Shown: positions 1 to 6,387 of the stretch, in pieces | Position numbering within the stretch: the first letter of the stretch is position 1 | Layout of the letters: the number at the start of each line of letters is the position of its first letter | Assembly (NCBI GenBank): GCA_964250805.1 | Contig: CAXUHG010000198.1 | Span: 1 to 6,663 of the forward strand | Source: JBBQVS01 sp964250805 | GTDB lineage: Bacteria > Chloroflexota > Ktedonobacteria > Ktedonobacterales > Ktedonobacteraceae | Reading direction: 5' to 3' | Length of the DNA stretch: 6,663 nt | Notes under the pieces: model-generated | The model's database searches: none | What the model saw: only the letters and a program-made list of their open reading frames with translations | What the model was told of the DNA's origin: nothing | Translations under genes and position numbers: made by a program

Positions 1-665
1 GCCCATAATTCCCGAAACGCCGGACTGATCCGAGAGAGTTCTGCGATCTGTGTGCCCCACCAGGGGTCGTTGATGAAACGACCATATCCAGCGCGAAATT
101 GCGCCAGAAACACTCGTGCTAATTTCTCCCATTCCTCGCTTTCTTTCCGCACTAAAGGAGGTGTGAATAATCTCCAGATCATGTTACGCTCTCGCTCAGA
201 CATCATGGCAGAGTAGCCAGAAATGGCGCCAATGGTTGCATGAAAGGCTGTATTCCACTCCACCACATTCAAACGAGCATCAACAACACACGCTGGGGTT
301 GTTCCAAGTTGCTGGAGAAACTGTTGTAAGGTTGGACTGATCGTTGTGTGTGAAAACGTCTCCACTGGCGGAGGTTGTTTGAGTGCAAGCAAAAATAAAT
401 GGGTGCGTTCGTTCGTGTCCAATTGCAAGACTCGCGCCAGACTTTCTAACAATTGCACGGAGACGTGAATATCCCGCCCTTGCTCAAGCCTACTATACCA
501 CTCGGGGGTGACTCCAGCGAGCAGAGCCACTTCTCCTCGCCGTAAGCCTGGTGTACGCCTTCGCGTCCCTCTCGGTAATCCAACCTGTTCTGGCAATATG
601 CGAGTGCGGCGGCTGCGCAAGAACGCGGCTAATTCGTGATGACGATCCAACTCCAATTGATGCAT
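1..665 (-). CDS. XRE-family (MmyB-like) HTH transcriptional regulator, C-terminus outside the window
   Basis: DNA-binding regulator with an N-terminal HTH (HTH_31 type) and the start of an MmyB-like (MLTR) ligand-binding domain. Counting from the first ATG at 671, about 223 residues are visible and the frame is open to the window edge. Family members are usually about 260-290 residues, so roughly the last fifth is missing. Residues 14-97 carry the family hallmarks: ELAAFLRSRR, then RRTPGLRRGEVALLAGV (37-54), then WYSRLEQGRD (58-67), then a LARVLQLD helix. Residues 111-148 (ISPTLQQFL...TPACVVDARLNVVEWN) match the opening of the ligand-binding domain. Two ATGs compete. The GGAG at 673-676 lies only 1 nt from the ATG at 671 but 7 nt from the ATG at 665, so 665 is preferred. 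The gene is divergent from the oxidoreductase at 926, a common regulator/target arrangement in this family. Ligand and target are not shown by the sequence. Confidence 0.88.
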   Translation of the reverse strand, partial: MHQLELDRHHELAAFLRSRRTRILPEQVGLPRGTRRRTPGLRRGEVALLAGVTPEWYSRLEQGRDIHVSVQLLESLARVLQLDTNERTHLFLLALKQPPPVETFSHTTISPTLQQFLQQLGTTPACVVDARLNVVEWNTAFHATIGAISGYSAMMSERERNMIWRLFTPPLVRKESEEWEKLARVFLAQFRAGYGRFINDPWWGTQIAELSRISPAFRELW

Positions 666-749
666 AGACATGCTCCACTCAGTGATGTGACAGGAAACGG
701 GAAGTGCTAGTTCCTGAATAAACTCTTATCTCGTTAAAATCTGTCCCTT

Positions 750-755
750 ATTATA
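750..755 (-). promoter_or_regulatory. -10 element of the regulator gene
   Basis: Read on the minus strand, this is a perfect TATAAT. It would start transcription near 743 and give a leader of about 70-80 nt before the regulator start. No good -35 hexamer is visible at 15-19 nt spacing (the 17-nt position reads ACTCAC), and there is no correctly spaced TGn extension. The promoter may therefore be weak without help or depend on a bound protein. It overlaps the palindrome at 752-766, which would suit autoregulation; that last point is inference. Confidence 0.5.
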
Positions 756-766
756 CACTAGTGATA
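752..766. promoter_or_regulatory. Candidate operator: bulged palindrome over the regulator -10
   Basis: The core CACTAGTG (756-763) is a perfect 8-bp palindrome. It extends on both sides as TAT and ATA, with one unpaired A at 755 on the left. It overlaps the regulator's TATAAT, so protein bound here would block that promoter. XRE-family dimers typically bind short dyads in their own divergent control region. Assigning this site to the neighbouring regulator is inference. Confidence 0.35.
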
Positions 767-772
767 GATGAA

Positions 773-789
773 GTGAGTGGACCCATCAC
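773..789. promoter_or_regulatory. Second imperfect dyad in the divergent control region
   Basis: GTGA-g-TGG (773-780) faces CCATCAC (783-789) across two bases, a 7-bp dyad with one bulged G. It is about 21 bp, two helical turns, from the palindrome at 752-766. A GAAGTG direct repeat at 770-775 and 791-796 is also spaced 21 bp. These regular distances would fit cooperative binding, but the motifs are short and could be chance. The rest of 790-915 shows no convincing sigma70-type plus-strand promoter for the oxidoreductase: the best -10-like sequence is TATGTT at 884-889, with no good -35. Confidence 0.2.
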
Positions 790-925
790 AGAAGTGTCTA
801 CGGAACCCCTCTTGGGCCGAAAACCTGCTCACTCTTCACTCTTACTATCAACTGACCTTTTACCTATCAGAAAGCAAAAGACCTATGTTCAAACAGGAAC
901 ATTTCTCAAGAAATCAAGGTGAAGC

Positions 926-1852
926 ATGAAAGCAATTGTCCTCCACGAGTACGGCCCCGCGTCAAAACTCACATACGAAGACATCGAAGACCTCACACCT
1001 GCCGTTGGCGAGGTACTCGTGCGCGTCTCCGCCACCAGCATCAACCCAGCAGATTGGAAGGTACGCTCTGGCGCATTCAAGGACATCATTCCGGTAGCAT
1101 TCCCCTACATCCCCGGCTGCGACCTCGCTGGCATCGTTCGTGAGATAGGCGAGGGCGTCACCAATTTCAAGCCTGGCGACCGCGTCATGGCTATGGTTCT
1201 GCATACCTACGCCGAACTCTGCACCGTCAAAGCCACCGACCTCGTCAAAATTCCCGATGGTCTGGAGATGACCACTGCTGCCACGCTTCCACTGGTCACC
1301 ATCACGGGCGATACGCTGATACGGCTTGGCGCTAACGTCCAACCCGGTCAGACCGTTCTCATCACTGGGGCTTTAGGTTCTGTCGGTCGCTCAGCGGTCT
1401 TCGCGGCATCTCAAATTGGTGCTCGGATCATTGCTGGTGTTCGTGGCAAGCGACTTGATGCTGCCCGGCAACTTCCTGGCGTGAGCGAGGCCATCGCCAT
1501 CGATGATGACGCAGAGATTGACAAACTTGGTCCTCTCGACTGCGTCGCTGATACCGTTGGTGGGAAGTTCGCTGACAAGTTACTTGCCAAGGTCAAGGAA
1601 GGTGGCACGTTTGGGTGTTTCCCCAAGCAAAACCCGCAAGACGCCGCGCTTTATCCCACCGTCCACATCAATACCGTTTTTGGGCAAGTCGATCCTGCAA
1701 CCAGGGTTGCGCAGATATTGCACTACGCTGAAGCGGTACGCGACGGCAAGCTGACGATCCCTATCGACCGCATCGTTCCGCTCGCCGATGCCGCCGAAGC
1801 ACAGGTAGCCGCCGAAAAAGGCGGTATTGCCAAGATCGTCCTCACCGTCTGA
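926..1852 (+). CDS. Zinc-independent MDR oxidoreductase (NADPH:quinone reductase-like)
   Basis: A cytosolic enzyme of the medium-chain dehydrogenase/reductase superfamily, 308 residues, the usual size for the zinc-free quinone oxidoreductase-like branch. It probably transfers hydride from NADPH to a quinone, enone or similar small substrate; the actual substrate cannot be read from sequence. The GroES-like N-terminal domain shows SINPADWKVRSG (38-49), PYIPGCDLAGIV (60-71) and FKPGDRVMAM (81-90). The Rossmann fold has the glycine-rich turn GALGSVG (148-154), followed by VRGKR (172-176), where a basic residue commonly reads the NADP phosphate. The C-terminus GKLTIPIDRIVPLADAAEA (274-292) and KIVL are typical. 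The structural zinc-binding cysteine cluster of classical alcohol dehydrogenases is absent. The start is supported by AAGGTG at 916-921, 4 nt upstream. It is divergent from the MmyB-like regulator, which is the obvious candidate controller. Confidence 0.9.
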   Translation: MKAIVLHEYGPASKLTYEDIEDLTPAVGEVLVRVSATSINPADWKVRSGAFKDIIPVAFPYIPGCDLAGIVREIGEGVTNFKPGDRVMAMVLHTYAELCTVKATDLVKIPDGLEMTTAATLPLVTITGDTLIRLGANVQPGQTVLITGALGSVGRSAVFAASQIGARIIAGVRGKRLDAARQLPGVSEAIAIDDDAEIDKLGPLDCVADTVGGKFADKLLAKVKEGGTFGCFPKQNPQDAALYPTVHINTVFGQVDPATRVAQILHYAEAVRDGKLTIPIDRIVPLADAAEAQVAAEKGGIAKIVLTV

Positions 1853-1868
1853 ACACAAAGATCAGGAG

Positions 1869-1913
1869 TGCTCGTGACTGCCACGGTTTTCATCACCGTG
1901 GCGGTCACGGGTG
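1869..1913 (+). repeat. Long GC-rich hairpin after the oxidoreductase gene
   Basis: Arms 1874-1887 and 1895-1908 pair over 14 bp with one T-G wobble around a 7-nt loop (TTTCATC). They extend outward to about 19 bp with C-G and wobble pairs. The hairpin starts about 17 nt after the oxidoreductase stop. No T-tract follows on either strand, so it is not a textbook intrinsic terminator. It may protect the mRNA 3' end or pause transcription. It also overlaps the possible small ORF at 1874-2005 and could mask that ORF's GTG start. Confidence 0.6.
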
Positions 1914-2005
1914 TAAATACAAACATTAAACAGCTCTTACGCAATCTCGATGATGTTGAGATAGTACCTCTACAACTGAACTGTATCAATCGACTTCACG
2001 AATAA
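1874..2005 (+). CDS. Possible small ORF, 43 residues, unrecognised
   Basis: A GTG-started frame lies 21 nt after the oxidoreductase stop, preceded by AGGAG at 1864-1868 with 5-nt spacing, which is good for a real start. The peptide begins with a hydrophobic stretch (TATVFITVAVTGV), continues with NTNIKQLLRNLDDVE and ends LNCINRLHE. I recognise no family. Arguments against it: the start codon lies in the stem of a strong hairpin, much of the coding sequence is the left half of an inverted-repeat element, and the stop codon is inside a likely terminator hairpin. Within the repeat, differences between the two arms are mostly non-synonymous in this frame, so there is no sign of protein-level constraint. 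It is best treated as a weak candidate or leftover. Confidence 0.18.
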   Translation: MTATVFITVAVTGVNTNIKQLLRNLDDVEIVPLQLNCINRLHE

Positions 2006-2083
2006 GGCGATTTTTTAGTAGTAACTCATCATTACCCAGAATCAGCGAGGTTGTGTAAGAGCTGAATAATGCTGGGATTTACA
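1912..2083. repeat. 172-bp element with 38-bp imperfect terminal inverted repeats (MITE-like)
   Basis: The left arm at 1912-1949 and the reverse complement of the right arm at 2046-2083 agree at 31 of 38 positions. Both begin TGTAAAT and share a 10-base block CAGCTCTTAC. Patchy similarity continues about 10 bases inward. The 96-bp centre (1950-2045) holds no recognisable transposase but contains a probable terminator. The flanks (GGG before, GAC after) show no clear target-site duplication. The element lies between convergent genes, a common place for non-autonomous mobile elements. A miniature element derived from an insertion sequence is the favoured reading. Alternatives are a degenerate pair of IS ends or a long structured 3' UTR shared by the two convergent transcripts. 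Confidence 0.55.
1988..2016 (+). terminator. Probable intrinsic terminator for the oxidoreductase transcript
   Basis: On the plus strand, AATCG (1988-1992) pairs with CGATT (2008-2012). After an A-G mismatch, CTT (1994-1996) pairs with AAG (2004-2006), leaving a 7-nt loop. The stem runs into six T residues at 2011-2016, two of them paired. The stem is short and AT-rich, so termination strength is uncertain. The minus strand has no matching T-tract, so it would act on the plus-strand transcript only. No separate intrinsic terminator for glcF is evident in 2084-2118. Confidence 0.4.
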
Positions 2084-2118
2084 GACATTCCCATGACCTG
2101 TTGTTTCATGAATATCTA

Positions 2119-3489
2119 TTACATCGGTGGCATCACTCCACGTATAGACGCATCGACCAACTGCACCGGATGCAACGCTGGAATTGGCTTGTCGAGGCGT
2201 TGTAGCGATGCCTGAATTTGGAGTAGACAACCAGGGTTGGCGGTTGCTATCAAATCAGGATTTGTACTAAGAATATTCTCTGCCTTGCGCTCACCAAGCT
2301 GATTCGCCGTCTTAGGCTCTAGGAGATTGTAGGTGCCTGCGCTACCACAGCATATTTCAGCCTCTGGAATATCTGTCAATTCGAGGCCAGGAATGGCGCG
2401 TAACACTTCGCGCGGCTGCTTGCGGATACCTTGTGCATTGGCGAGGTGGCAGGCGTCATGATAGGCGACACGTAAGTTAATGGGATGACGCGGCGCGACT
2501 GGCGCAAGTTCCGCGAGCAGTTCTGTGATGTCGCGCACGGACTCCGAAAACGCCTTTGCGCGTTCGGCATACTCAGGGTCGTCGCGCAAGAGATAGCCAT
2601 ACTCCTTGAGATTCGAGCCACAACCCGCGACATTGACCACAACCGTATCAACAGCCCACGCCTCGAACGTATCGATCAGGCTACGTGCAAAACGTAATCC
2701 CTCCTCCTCACGCCCCGCATGTACGCTAAGGGCACCACAGCATCCTTGCGTCGGTGGTATCACAACATCACACCCCTCCGCCGTAAGGACGCGAATCGTC
2801 GCCGCGTTCACATCATCAAAAAATACGCGCTGAATGCAGCCGCTAAGCAACCCCACACGGCGTCGCTTCGTTTGTTTAGTACGATTAAATACTTTAGGTT
2901 GCGATAAGAGCGAAGTGAGGCGAATGGACGGTAGAATGGCCTCCATTCCTAGCAGACGGGCTGGGATGAGTCGTTTGGCGGTTGGCGTTTCAAGCAAACG
3001 TTTCGCTCCACTCTTCTGATACAGCCAGAGCAGAGGCGTCAACAGGCGTAGACGTGTAGGATAAGGAAAAAGGCTAAAAATCAGGTTGCGGAAGAGGCGA
3101 TCCCACAGGTTGCGCGGATGATGACGCTCGATCTGTGGACGTGTAGCCTCGATCAATTTATCGTACTGCACACCCGATGGGCATGCGGTGACACAAGCCA
3201 TACAGCCCAGACAGCGATCCATATGCGTCGTGAATGCATCCGTCATGCCAACCTCGCCCTCCGACGCCATTTTCATCAAAGAAATGCGACCGCGCGGCGA
3301 GTCCATCTCTTCTCCCCACAATAAATAGGTCGGACAGGTTGGCAGACAGAANNNNNNNNNNNNNNNNNNNNNNNNNNNNNNNNNNNNNNNNNNNNNNNNN
3401 NNNNNNNNNNNNNNNNNNNNNNNNNNNNNNNNNNNNNNNNNNNNNNNNNNNTCCCCACCGATTCCGTTTCTATTCATTGTTCCCCTCAT
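2119..3489 (-). CDS. glcF: Glycolate oxidase iron-sulfur subunit GlcF (interrupted by a 100-N gap)
   Basis: The Fe-S subunit of the glycolate oxidase complex. It should relay electrons from the FAD subunits through two [4Fe-4S] clusters towards quinone at the membrane face. With the gap counted as 34 unknown residues, the product is 456 aa. The first cluster is half visible: FCLPTCP at 47-53 gives Cys48 and Cys52, while the two preceding cysteines must lie in the gap. The second cluster is complete (CLGCMACVTACP, 93-104). Two CCG domains follow: GCIQ at 217 with GCCGALSVHAG (249-259), and HDACH (344-348) with CCGSAG (380-385). The start overlaps the glcE stop as ATGA (3486-3489) and is preceded by a G-rich AGGGGG, suggesting translational coupling; an ATG 12 nt further in also has an AGGGG nearby. 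It is the last gene of the glcDEF operon. The frame is preserved across the gap at its stated length. Confidence 0.93.
   Translation of the reverse strand: MRGTMNRNGIGGXXXXXXXXXXXXXXXXXXXXXXXXXXXXXXXXXXFCLPTCPTYLLWGEEMDSPRGRISLMKMASEGEVGMTDAFTTHMDRCLGCMACVTACPSGVQYDKLIEATRPQIERHHPRNLWDRLFRNLIFSLFPYPTRLRLLTPLLWLYQKSGAKRLLETPTAKRLIPARLLGMEAILPSIRLTSLLSQPKVFNRTKQTKRRRVGLLSGCIQRVFFDDVNAATIRVLTAEGCDVVIPPTQGCCGALSVHAGREEEGLRFARSLIDTFEAWAVDTVVVNVAGCGSNLKEYGYLLRDDPEYAERAKAFSESVRDITELLAELAPVAPRHPINLRVAYHDACHLANAQGIRKQPREVLRAIPGLELTDIPEAEICCGSAGTYNLLEPKTANQLGERKAENILSTNPDLIATANPGCLLQIQASLQRLDKPIPALHPVQLVDASIRGVMPPM
3352..3451. other. Assembly gap, exactly 100 N, inside glcF
   Basis: A run of exactly 100 N, a length often used as a placeholder. 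Here the glcF frame is open on both sides at this length, and the distance from the start codon to the first cysteine motif is plausible for GlcF. The true size is therefore probably close to 100 or differs by a multiple of three. It hides residues 13-46, including two expected [4Fe-4S] ligands. Confidence 0.97.
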
Positions 3490-4799
3490 AATCCCCCTAC
3501 AAACCTTCCCGCATTAAGTGTCCCATTTGGATCAAAGCGTGCCTTCAAATTTCGCATCACGCTCAACGCAGGAACAGGACCCCATATGTCGATCTGGCGT
3601 GCAAGCTGGAATGGTGCCTCTGTAACGACGACGCTTCCTCTTTGCTCTATAGCAGCCTGTCGCAAGGCATCGACACTAGCTATTAGAGCGGCATTGGCTC
3701 CTATAAGGTGTGCGAAAATTAGGCCGTGTCCTGCATGCGCCCGCCACGTTGCTCTTACCTGCTGTTGCTGGCATAACTGTTCGAGTTGAGTCAACCAGGG
3801 CGCGATCTTAGTTGGCAACAAACCGGCCTTCAAAGTGAGTGTGTTAGATAAATCGTTCTTTATAGTAGTAGACATGCGTAACGCTTGCTGCGTCCAGAAC
3901 TTGGCTTCCGCGTCACCTTCAAGCACTTGTATTGTCTCAACTACATTCCCCTGTATGTCTGCGGTCATTGTGCGAAGCGTATCTGCCTGTGCAGTGATCG
4001 CCTCGTGTCCCATCTCGAAGCGCACCGCCATCGTGTAGGAGTCGGTTTGTGCGGTATCGCCCAGAATGTCTATGACAGTTGGTACGAGCGTTGAGCCTAT
4101 AATACGTATCGCTAATTCACAAAGCGGTGTTATTGATGAGGACGAGATACGCACAGTGCGCGATGCAATCGGTAGAGGATACAGGCGGAATGTCGCAGAG
4201 ACGATAACGCCGAGCGTTCCCATTGCACCCGTGAAGAGCTTGGGCAGGTCGTAGCCCGCCACGTTTTTGACGACCTTGCCGCCGCCTTTGGCAATCGTGC
4301 CATCGGGCAATACCACGCGTATGCCGATAATCTGGTCGCGCACACCACCATAGCGCAAACGGCGCGGTCCCGTTGCATTTGTAGCGACAAGTCCCCCGAT
4401 TGTTGCCTCTGGTGCAAGGTCGGGGTCAAGTGCAAGCCACTGATTCGTCTTTGCCAGTGATTCCTGCAAGGTTGCTAGAGGCAATCCTGCTTCAGCGATA
4501 ACTATGAGGTCGTTTGGCACATGTTCAACAATGTTGTTGAGGCGTGCGGTACTTAGAAGAATGTCGCCACCCCTTGGTGGTAGACCCATATCAAGCTGTG
4601 TGCCGCCGCCGCGCACTAACACACGCAAACCGTTTTTATTGGCAAAGGCCAGCACCGCCGCTATCTCTGTCTCGTTCGCTGGCTCCACAACGACCTGTGG
4701 TTGTATGCCAGCAACACTATCTGCATCGGTAGCCGCATGTACCCAGCTTCCCACCAGTGGTTCAAGGGCGGATTGTAGCGATTGTGTTGAAATACTCAT
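3486..4799 (-). CDS. glcE: Glycolate oxidase FAD-binding subunit GlcE
   Basis: The second flavin-binding (PCMH/VAO-type) subunit of glycolate oxidase, 437 residues. It is longer than the E. coli protein of about 350, with the extra length in the C-terminal half. FAD-domain features in order: PANETEIAAVLAFA (40-53), VRGGGTQLDMGLPP (62-75), AEAGLPLATLQ (102-112), LALDPDLAPEATIGG (122-136), ATGPRRLRYGGVRDQ (142-156), then GGGKVVKNVAGYDLPKLF (172-189) and GAMGTLGVI (191-199). The C-terminus ends FDPNGTLNAGRF, the usual closing motif of this family. It starts 20 nt after glcD; an AAGGG lies about 8 nt upstream of the ATG. Its TGA overlaps the glcF ATG. GlcE acts with GlcD and GlcF and is not expected to be active alone. 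The KNVAGYDLPKLF block separates it clearly from GlcD. Confidence 0.94.
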   Translation of the reverse strand: MSISTQSLQSALEPLVGSWVHAATDADSVAGIQPQVVVEPANETEIAAVLAFANKNGLRVLVRGGGTQLDMGLPPRGGDILLSTARLNNIVEHVPNDLIVIAEAGLPLATLQESLAKTNQWLALDPDLAPEATIGGLVATNATGPRRLRYGGVRDQIIGIRVVLPDGTIAKGGGKVVKNVAGYDLPKLFTGAMGTLGVIVSATFRLYPLPIASRTVRISSSSITPLCELAIRIIGSTLVPTVIDILGDTAQTDSYTMAVRFEMGHEAITAQADTLRTMTADIQGNVVETIQVLEGDAEAKFWTQQALRMSTTIKNDLSNTLTLKAGLLPTKIAPWLTQLEQLCQQQQVRATWRAHAGHGLIFAHLIGANAALIASVDALRQAAIEQRGSVVVTEAPFQLARQIDIWGPVPALSVMRNLKARFDPNGTLNAGRFVGGL

Positions 4800-4819
4800 A
4801 CGTTCAACCCTTTTCTCTA

Positions 4820-6274
4820 CTAAAAGCGTTCGATCACGCCTGCCGCCTCAAGTGGATGCTGACGATAGGGACCAGGAACCTCGCCGCAGAGACGTGGCGT
4901 AGGATATACCTTATCAGGATTGCTCAACTTGTCTGGGTCAATGGCGCAACGAATAAGCTGGTGCGTCGCCATATCGTCGTCGCTGAACATAAATTGCATG
5001 TAGGCTTTTTTGTCAATGCCCACGCCATGCTCGCCCGTGATGCTGCCACCGTGATTGACGCAGATATGCAATATCTTCCCTGCTAACTCCTCGGCGGAAT
5101 GCTCGGCACCTTCGTTCCTTGCATCATACAGTACAAGAGGATGCAAATTGCCATCGCCCGCATGAAAGACGTTGGCGACGCGTAGGCCGTAGCGCGAACT
5201 CAATGCCTCGATTTCGCGCAACACTTCTGATAAAGCAGTACGAGGTAGCACACCGTCCTGCACAATATAGTTCGGGCTGATACGTCCCATTGCGGCAAAG
5301 GCGGCCTTGCGTCCCTTCCACATCAAGTTGCGCTCCTCCTCAGTACGAGCGCGACGATACTCCGTTGCCCCTGCTTTTCTAGCGATTTCCTCGATCAATG
5401 CGAACTGTTGCGCAACCTCCGTAGCAGGTCCATCGAGTTCGATCAGCAAGACCGCACCCGCATCGAGCGGAAAACCAGCATGCACCGCTGCTTCGCACGC
5501 CTCGATTGCCAGCTTGTCCATCATCTCGACGGCGGCTGGTACGATGCCAGCCGAGATAATACCGGAAACCGTTTCGCCAGCCGCATCGGTATTTGTATAA
5601 GCCACCATAACCGTCTGAGCTAGCTCTGCCTTACGTACAATACGCACCGTAATCTCGGTGGCAATGCCGAGTGTACCTTCAGAGCCAACGATAATGCCAG
5701 CTAAGTCATAACCAGGAGTATCGAGCGTTGGACCGCCAATCTCAACGAGTTCGCCGTCGGGCAACACAAGTTTCATACCAAGAACGTGATTGACGGTAAA
5801 GCCATATTTCAGACAATGGGCACCACCAGAATTTTCGGCGATGTTGCCACCAATCGAACACACCTGCTGGCTCGAAGGGTCGGGGGCATAGTAGTAGCCG
5901 TGCGGAGCGACGCGCTGTGTCACCCACAGGTTGATGACACCGGGTTGGAGAACGACGCGCTGGTTGGGCAGGTCAACGTCAAGGATACGGTTCATACGAG
6001 CAAGCGAAATAACCACTCCGTTTTCTATTGGCAGGGCACCGCCCGAAAGACCCGTACCCGACCCACGCGGCACAAAAGGGATATGTTCACGCGAACACAT
6101 GCGGAGAATTCCCTGCACCTGCTCCGTCGAGACTGGCAGCAGCACAAGGGCAGGCGTGACGCGAAAGCTCGTCAAGCCATCCGACTCGTAGGTGCGTAGC
6201 TGCTCCTGTTTCTCTATCACACCTTCATTGCCTACAATTGCTCGCAACTCTGCAACAATGCCTGCTTTTAGCAT
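4820..6274 (-). CDS. glcD: Glycolate oxidase catalytic subunit GlcD
   Basis: The FAD-dependent catalytic subunit that oxidises glycolate (and often other short 2-hydroxyacids such as D-lactate) to the 2-oxoacid. It is 484 residues, close to the usual size of about 480-500. The FAD-binding domain shows PRGSGTGLSGGALP (69-82), PDPSSQQVCSIGGNIAENSG (131-150), NHVLGMKLVLPDG (162-174) and GSEGTLGIATE (197-207). The C-terminal oxidase domain shows WKGRKAAFAAMG (319-330), HAGDGNLHP (371-379) and GGSITGEHGVG (409-419). The last two contain the His, His and Glu that bind metal and substrate in related D-2-hydroxyacid dehydrogenases. The start is fixed by AAGGAG at 6281-6286 with 6-nt spacing. It is the first gene of glcDEF with a good promoter upstream. 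A lone D-lactate or 2-hydroxyglutarate dehydrogenase is possible from this protein alone, but the glcE and glcF neighbours make glycolate oxidase much more likely. Confidence 0.96.
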   Translation of the reverse strand: MLKAGIVAELRAIVGNEGVIEKQEQLRTYESDGLTSFRVTPALVLLPVSTEQVQGILRMCSREHIPFVPRGSGTGLSGGALPIENGVVISLARMNRILDVDLPNQRVVLQPGVINLWVTQRVAPHGYYYAPDPSSQQVCSIGGNIAENSGGAHCLKYGFTVNHVLGMKLVLPDGELVEIGGPTLDTPGYDLAGIIVGSEGTLGIATEITVRIVRKAELAQTVMVAYTNTDAAGETVSGIISAGIVPAAVEMMDKLAIEACEAAVHAGFPLDAGAVLLIELDGPATEVAQQFALIEEIARKAGATEYRRARTEEERNLMWKGRKAAFAAMGRISPNYIVQDGVLPRTALSEVLREIEALSSRYGLRVANVFHAGDGNLHPLVLYDARNEGAEHSAEELAGKILHICVNHGGSITGEHGVGIDKKAYMQFMFSDDDMATHQLIRCAIDPDKLSNPDKVYPTPRLCGEVPGPYRQHPLEAAGVIERF

Positions 6275-6345
6275 CAGCGTCTCCTTGACACATTGGCTGC
6301 TCTGACTACGATGTCGTCGCTACAAGGCGGGAGTTTAATTGTTAT

Positions 6346-6375
6346 ACTATACCCCCATATAGGACAGTGTATCAA
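6346..6375 (-). promoter_or_regulatory. Sigma70-like promoter of glcDEF
   Basis: On the minus strand, TTGATA (6370-6375, five of six to consensus) is followed after 18 nt by TATAGT (6346-6351, five of six). Transcription would begin near 6338 and give a leader of about 64 nt before glcD. It lies between the hairpin at 6388-6480 and glcD, so the operon appears to be transcribed independently of the upstream transporter gene. No obvious operator dyad was seen beside it. Confidence 0.6.
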
Positions 6376-6387
6376 GGGTTGCTATCT

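Noticed and set aside
962..1342. Minus-strand ORF of 126 codons
   Set aside because: It is antisense to the well-supported MDR oxidoreductase and has no recognisable motif. It is a shadow of that gene's codon pattern.
1810..1825. Hairpin CCGCC/GGCGG near the end of the MDR gene as a terminator
   Set aside because: It lies inside the coding sequence well before the stop, has no T-tract after it, and encodes a conserved part of the C-terminus.
2089..2112. Short minus-strand peptide frame right after glcF, starting at ATG and running into the right repeat arm
   Set aside because: It has no ribosome-binding site and is very short (about 25 codons to its stop near 2036). Its resemblance to the plus-strand small ORF is fully explained by the DNA inverted repeat.
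4504..4902. Plus-strand ORF of 132 codons across the glcD/glcE junction
   Set aside because: It is antisense to two strongly supported genes, and its composition is a by-product of their reading frames.
5786..6199. Plus-strand ORF of 137 codons
   Set aside because: It is antisense to the conserved glcD FAD domain, with no known domain or promoter. It is treated as a shadow.
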